Source: Anodontia alba (lineage: Eukaryota; Mollusca; Bivalvia; Lucinida; Lucinidae). From it: 64,000 nucleotides of DNA. Shown here one piece after another: positions 59,950-64,000 of this stretch. Position numbers and translations under genes: made by a program. Under the pieces are notes generated by a model, which saw nothing but the letters and a program-made list of their open reading frames with translations, did not search any database and was not told where the DNA came from. The stretch lies in the NCBI GenBank assembly GCA_964016985.1, contig OZ024823.1:114723459-114787458 (forward strand). Reading direction: 5' to 3'. Numbering within the stretch: position 1 is the first letter of the stretch; every line of letters starts with the position of its first letter.

Positions 59950-60232
59950 CATCACGAAAACAAACCTATATAATTTTGACCCTCTTAAACCCAAATTTTA
60001 TATGGTAAAACAGGGGTTTACAGGGGTATACATAATTTTTCTCATTTCTGCTCAAATCATAGAAATGTGAGTACTCGTTAGAACCGCCTCGCCGAGGCGG
60101 TTCTAACGAGTACCCACAATCTATGTTTTGAGCAGAGATATGAAAGATATCAGAGATTTTTTTTTTATTTGAAAATTTTCAGTTTTTGGAGGTGAATGTT
60201 TCTCTATTTTGAATAGGCGTGTTTTCGTTATG
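59950..60232 (+). mobile_element. HP1 MITE copy 18
   Basis: CATCACGAAAACAAACC to GGCGTGTTTTCGTTATG. Confidence 0.9.
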
Positions 60233-60720
60233 AAAATATGTTGAATGAAAACAGTATAATATCATGTAAAACGCGTGAAAATTCCTCGTGTGTCCTGTGC
60301 TGGCAAAGAAAGTGCAGACCAGCACCAATTACTAATTATACGTGCATTTATTGCTTACCTAGTAATCCAGGTCATTGATCAGGATAGAAGGATTATTAAA
60401 GCTTAATCCACGGATTAAGATCAACCCATTTTCTTACACTTTTGTTGAATCAATAACCTAATACACCCATAATTAAATCCCTTATTAATCTCCTTATTTG
60501 TGTTTATTAATAACATTAAGTGGAAACATTGCTTTGCAAAACCAACTTAAGGAACTGCCTTCAAAGCCAGAAATAACCTTAAAAGTTTTCTCAAATTTTA
60601 TACACGTGCTTTAACTCAAGGCAAAAAGGCAATAGTTAACAACAGTTTGTATTTTTCAGTCGGGCATACACATTTCGCATATTCATATACACATTACAGT
60701 CCCGCTAAACCCTAAGTGTT
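60233..60720. other. gene-free AT-rich stretch
   Basis: No exon. TTATTAATCTCCTTATTTG near 60480 weakly resembles a segment at 35.9 kb; otherwise unassigned. Confidence 0.4.
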
Positions 60721-60721
60721 A

Positions 60722-61076
60722 AAGGCACCATATCCCTCAAAAATAGACATTTTATTGGCCAAGAAAGTTTAATAAATTGATACATGGTATTAATACAATC
60801 ATAAAATATGGCACCTGACAGCCTATAAAATTTCAGTTAGTCTCTCGTTCTTGAAATGAAATGACTTTTTATCGTATCTCTGAATTAATGTTGCCAACAT
60901 TAATTCAAATATATGATAAAAAATCATTCCATTTTTGATTCAGTTCAAAAACGAGAGACTGAAATTTTACAGGCTGTCAGATGCTGCATTTTATGATCAT
61001 ATTAATACCATATATCAATTTATTAAATCTTTCTTGGATAAAAAATGCCTATTTTTGAGGGATATGGAGCCTTTAA
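60722..61076. mobile_element. fold-back element with ~130-bp inverted arms
   Basis: The left arm from CATATCCCTCAAAAATAG to AGTCTCTCGTTCTTGAA is mirrored on the right from TTCAAAAACGAGAGACTG to CTATTTTTGAGGGATATGG, with scattered mismatches. The centre holds a second small palindrome, TGAATTAATGTTG C CAACATTAATTCA. Confidence 0.88.
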
Positions 61077-61179
61077 GATTATCCCAAACCATTCGAAAAA
61101 CCCCACTCCACCCAAGCTGTCAAAATAGTGCATTTTATTACATTTGTACTTGTTGAATGCACCTAAAAGCTGCTGGATG

Positions 61180-62833
61180 AGTGACACACAATAATAGTCC
61201 CCTGATCGCTATGCATATAGCAACAGTAAATAATAATAAAACCAAAATTGTACACGTTAGGCCTTTGTCCGTAACACGCAGTAATAAAGTGTTTAAGTGT
61301 GGAAACCTAAACATTGAATTGACAGATAAATACAAGTACCTTGGGCTGTGGTTCCAAGAACATTTAGACTTAAAATATGTCACCACTGAATTGGCAAAGT
61401 CCGCAAGTCGAGCCCTGTCTGCTTTATATGCAAAATTTAAACGCACAGGGGATATGGCTTATGATGTTTTTACAAAACTATACACCTCACTTGTAGAGAC
61501 TATTTTGTATTACTGTGCGGGTATCTGGGGTTTGTCTAATCATAGTAAAATTAATACTGTGCAAAATAAAGCTTGCAGGTACTTCTTAGGTGTTGGTAAA
61601 AATGTTGCCAATATAGCTACTACATGGGCTGGACTGATTGCTTTGTCAAACAGAAGGTGGAATGCTGTCGTTTGTTTTGTAAACTTACGAATATCACTGA
61701 CAATCGAATAGTGAAAAACATTTTCACGTGGTCTAAATCTCATGGTAAATGCTGGGAAAAATGGTTCTTAAAATTTGCGCAGGATATCGGTTTGTTGCAC
61801 TTATTTGAACAAACTACTGTTAGTCTTATAGATGCGATTAAGCTGTGCAAATCACGATTAATTGAAATAGATAAACAGACTTGGAGAACGAACTTATTTA
61901 ATGATGCCGATCATGAAAATGGCAATAAGCTTAGGACTTATAGACTGTATAAACACGAGTTACAATTAGAGTCATATGTAAAAATCCCACTTCAGAGAGA
62001 TCACCGCCGCATTTCAGCCATGTTTAGATGTGGTAATTTGCCATTACACATTGAAACTGGGCGTTTTGCTCGACCTAAAGCCTCTATCGATCAGAGAACT
62101 TGTTTCCATTGTGTAAACGTCGTTGAACATGAATTACACTTCTTTATTGAATGTCCCTTCTACGACGACATAAGGAGGAAGCTGTTTCACAAAGCACAGT
62201 TTAGACTGGCTCCAGTCGTTTTTGTTTTTTTATCTATTTCTCTCTTTCTCTACATTATTTTTTTATCATGATCCTCTTTAATCCATCTTCAAGTTACCTG
62301 TGGCTGAACAAAAACTTTCTAGCCAAGGGACTGAAGTAAACAAAAATTCTACAAGCTATACAAGTGTTGTGTCCCCTTAAAAAAAGAAAATAAAGAAAGG
62401 GTCTGGGGCCAGACTAAGCACAGTTATGCAATAGAGATTTTGATACTTATAGCTCGACAGAGAAATTGGTATTTCTAATGAACAATATAAACATGCAAGC
62501 TATTGTTGCTTCTACCTTACTTAGTATGTTTCAGAATTCTAAAAGTGTTTTATAATGCATTTCATCATTTTATTTCATTTTAATACTAAACACGTCTACA
62601 TTGCAATTTTAATGCTAGTTTCTATATTTTAGAACTTGTTTATACTGTGCTATGTGATACATTCTACTATGTATATATTTTGTGTATCTATACATGTATA
62701 TTACCATGCTCATTTTAATTGCGTGTGCCTTAATTGTAAAGTTGATCTTTCATTGCATATGTTTATCTGCTGTACAGACATGTGACACGTTAATAAAATA
62801 CTTACTACTACTACTACCACTACTACTACTAGT
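61180..62833 (+). mobile_element. non-LTR retrotransposon 3' part with (TAC)n tail
   Basis: Carries the RT C-terminal region (next entry), a ~530-base 3' UTR, AATAAAATACTTAC and then (TAC)n to 62833. 5'-truncated, as is usual for LINE insertions. Confidence 0.8.
61181..62271 (+). pseudogene. LINE reverse transcriptase C-terminal region, one frameshift
   Basis: 61181-61711 begins in the post-catalytic part (NNKTKIVHVRP), then YKYLGLWFQEHLD and LVETILYYCAGIWG. After a frame change near 61665, the second frame (to 62271) ends with a zf-RVT-like Cys/His segment, CFHCVNVVEHELHFFIECPFY. The YADD-type catalytic core is missing because of truncation. Confidence 0.85.
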
Positions 62834-62989
62834 AACTAGCTAGGTATTAGTTAGGGAAAAGCCAGTCCACTTTGCCAGATATAAAAACCAGAGATCCCTG
62901 TGCCTTAATTCGCTCACCTGAGTGAAACACCCAGTACCATGCAACATTCTTCCAGTATTTCTATAGCAACTAGGACACAAATTTGACAG

Positions 62990-63992
62990 TGCCGTTCAAA
63001 GGTCAAAGGTCATCCTAAGATCATCATTTGAACAAATGTGGTAGATCTTGAGTCCCTGATGCTACATACTAACATTCAGCCTCAAGGCTTTTTTGGTTCT
63101 GGAGAAAATGTTTAAATGTTGTTTTTTACCATATATGGGCATGGCTGCTATCTTGCTCAATAGTGCAAAACCATAGAACAAATTGTCAATACCCCTGTGA
63201 CAGAAGGCCCAGTTTGAAATCAGTTGAAAATTGATCAAGCGGTTTCAGAGAAGAAAACGTTAAAATTAGATGATTTTATACCTTTATATAGCCCAGGAAC
63301 AAGGGCAGACCCTCCCCCCCCCCCACCACACACACACGTGACGAAATTTTGATTGTTACTAAAACGATTTACTACTTAATCATACATTGTAAGTTTGAGC
63401 CGTTAGTCTTTAATACATTTTGAGAAAACGATTTTTCAACATTTTCCCCATTCAAATGTATGGGAACGTAAATCTGACCTCGCCGTTAAATGATCAAAGG
63501 CCATCCTATTTCATTATTTAACAAACTTGGTAGATCTCAAGTCCCCGATACTATATACCAAGATCCAGTCTTTCTTGGTTCTGGAGAAGATTTTAAAAAC
63601 ATGCCTATATAATTTTGACCCCCTTAAACCCCACTTTTATATAGTAAAACTGGGGTTTACAGGGGTATACATTATTTTTCTTATTTCTGCTCAAAACATA
63701 GATTGTGGGTACTCGTTAGAACCGCCTCGGTGAGGCGGTTCTAACGAATACCCACAATCTATGTTTTGAGCAGAATTATAAAAAATATCAGAATTTTTAT
63801 TTGAAAACTTTCAGTTTTTCGTGGTGAAATTTTCAATATATTTGAATAGGCGTGTTTTCGTAATGAGTGATTCTATCATATATGGGCATGGTGGTCATCT
63901 TGTTCAGTGGTGCGGAATCATTTAATCATTCAAGATTACAAATTTTATACATATATATAGTCCAAGGGCAAGGGTAGATAACCCTAAGAGGA
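62990..63992 (+). repeat. tandem pair of a ~480-bp dispersed element
   Basis: Unit 1 (about 62990-63470) and unit 2 (from about 63475) share GTCAAAGGTCATCCTA-type, GGTAGATCTTGAGTCCC, GGTTCTGGAGAA and CATATATGGGCATGG in the same order. Unit 2 is interrupted by HP1 copy 19. Confidence 0.75.
63593..63865 (+). mobile_element. HP1 MITE copy 19
   Basis: Starts at AAAACATGCCTATATAATT (outermost bases lost or unrecognisable) and ends GGCGTGTTTTCGTAATG. Inserted in unit 2 of the tandem pair. Confidence 0.88.
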
Positions 63993-64000
63993 CAAAATAT

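Noticed and set aside
1407..63865. CRISPR-like array made by the regularly recurring HP1 palindromes
   Set aside because: Spacing is irregular (0.1-11 kb), copies lie on both strands, and each has transposon-like inverted ends. The genome is eukaryotic.

Overview
This is a eukaryotic, AT-rich, intron- and repeat-dense window, most likely from a bivalve mollusc. The reasons are spliced genes with GT-AG introns, an animal LRRC74-type gene, an intronless phosphoenolpyruvate-synthase/rifampicin-phosphotransferase-like gene of the kind found in invertebrate and especially bivalve genomes, and a heavy load of short palindromic MITEs plus mariner, piggyBac, Penelope-like and non-LTR relics. The species cannot be fixed from the sequence alone.

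Two protein-coding genes are well supported, both on the minus strand. (1) 5289-9143 is a single-exon reading frame of 1284 codons: N-terminal membrane anchor, animal-specific N-terminal region, ATP-binding domain, middle domain and C-terminal phosphohistidine domain with an intact catalytic His. (2) 28223-57688 is a 12-coding-exon gene that I assembled by eye. Every splice site is GT-AG and every intron phase matches. It encodes a 588-residue leucine-rich-repeat protein with two C-terminal EF-hands (LRRC74A-like). About 95% of its 29 kb span is intron, filled with transposable elements.

Layout: 1-5.1 kb, repeats (three-stem MITEs, a GC-rich palindrome, a decayed mariner). 5.2-9.2 kb, PEP-synthase-like gene. 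9.2-13 kb, repeats. 13.0-16.7 kb, a minus-strand non-LTR retrotransposon split by a mariner element. 17-20.6 kb, dispersed repeats including a tandem dimer. 21.1-22.9 kb, a broken piggyBac transposase. 23-28 kb, repeats. 28.2-57.7 kb, the LRRC74-like gene, whose introns carry ten copies of the dominant MITE, a split 25-bp minisatellite with a retrotransposon fragment at 34.6-38.5 kb, a tRNA-derived SINE, and a Penelope-like reverse transcriptase at 51.4-52.4 kb. 57.7-64 kb, intergenic repeats including a second SINE copy, a 355-bp fold-back element, a non-LTR retrotransposon tail and a tandem-duplicated element.

The most striking non-genic signal is one ~270-280 bp MITE family (called HP1 here). 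It has 19 near-complete copies in 64 kb. Each is bounded by CATYACGAAAACA-type inverted ends and contains three consecutive potential stem-loops, the central one a near-perfect ~65-70 bp palindrome. Two diverged relatives at 54.2 and 56.6 kb have changed both arms of the central palindrome. Family labels HP1-HP5 and DR6-DR8 are local names used only in this annotation.
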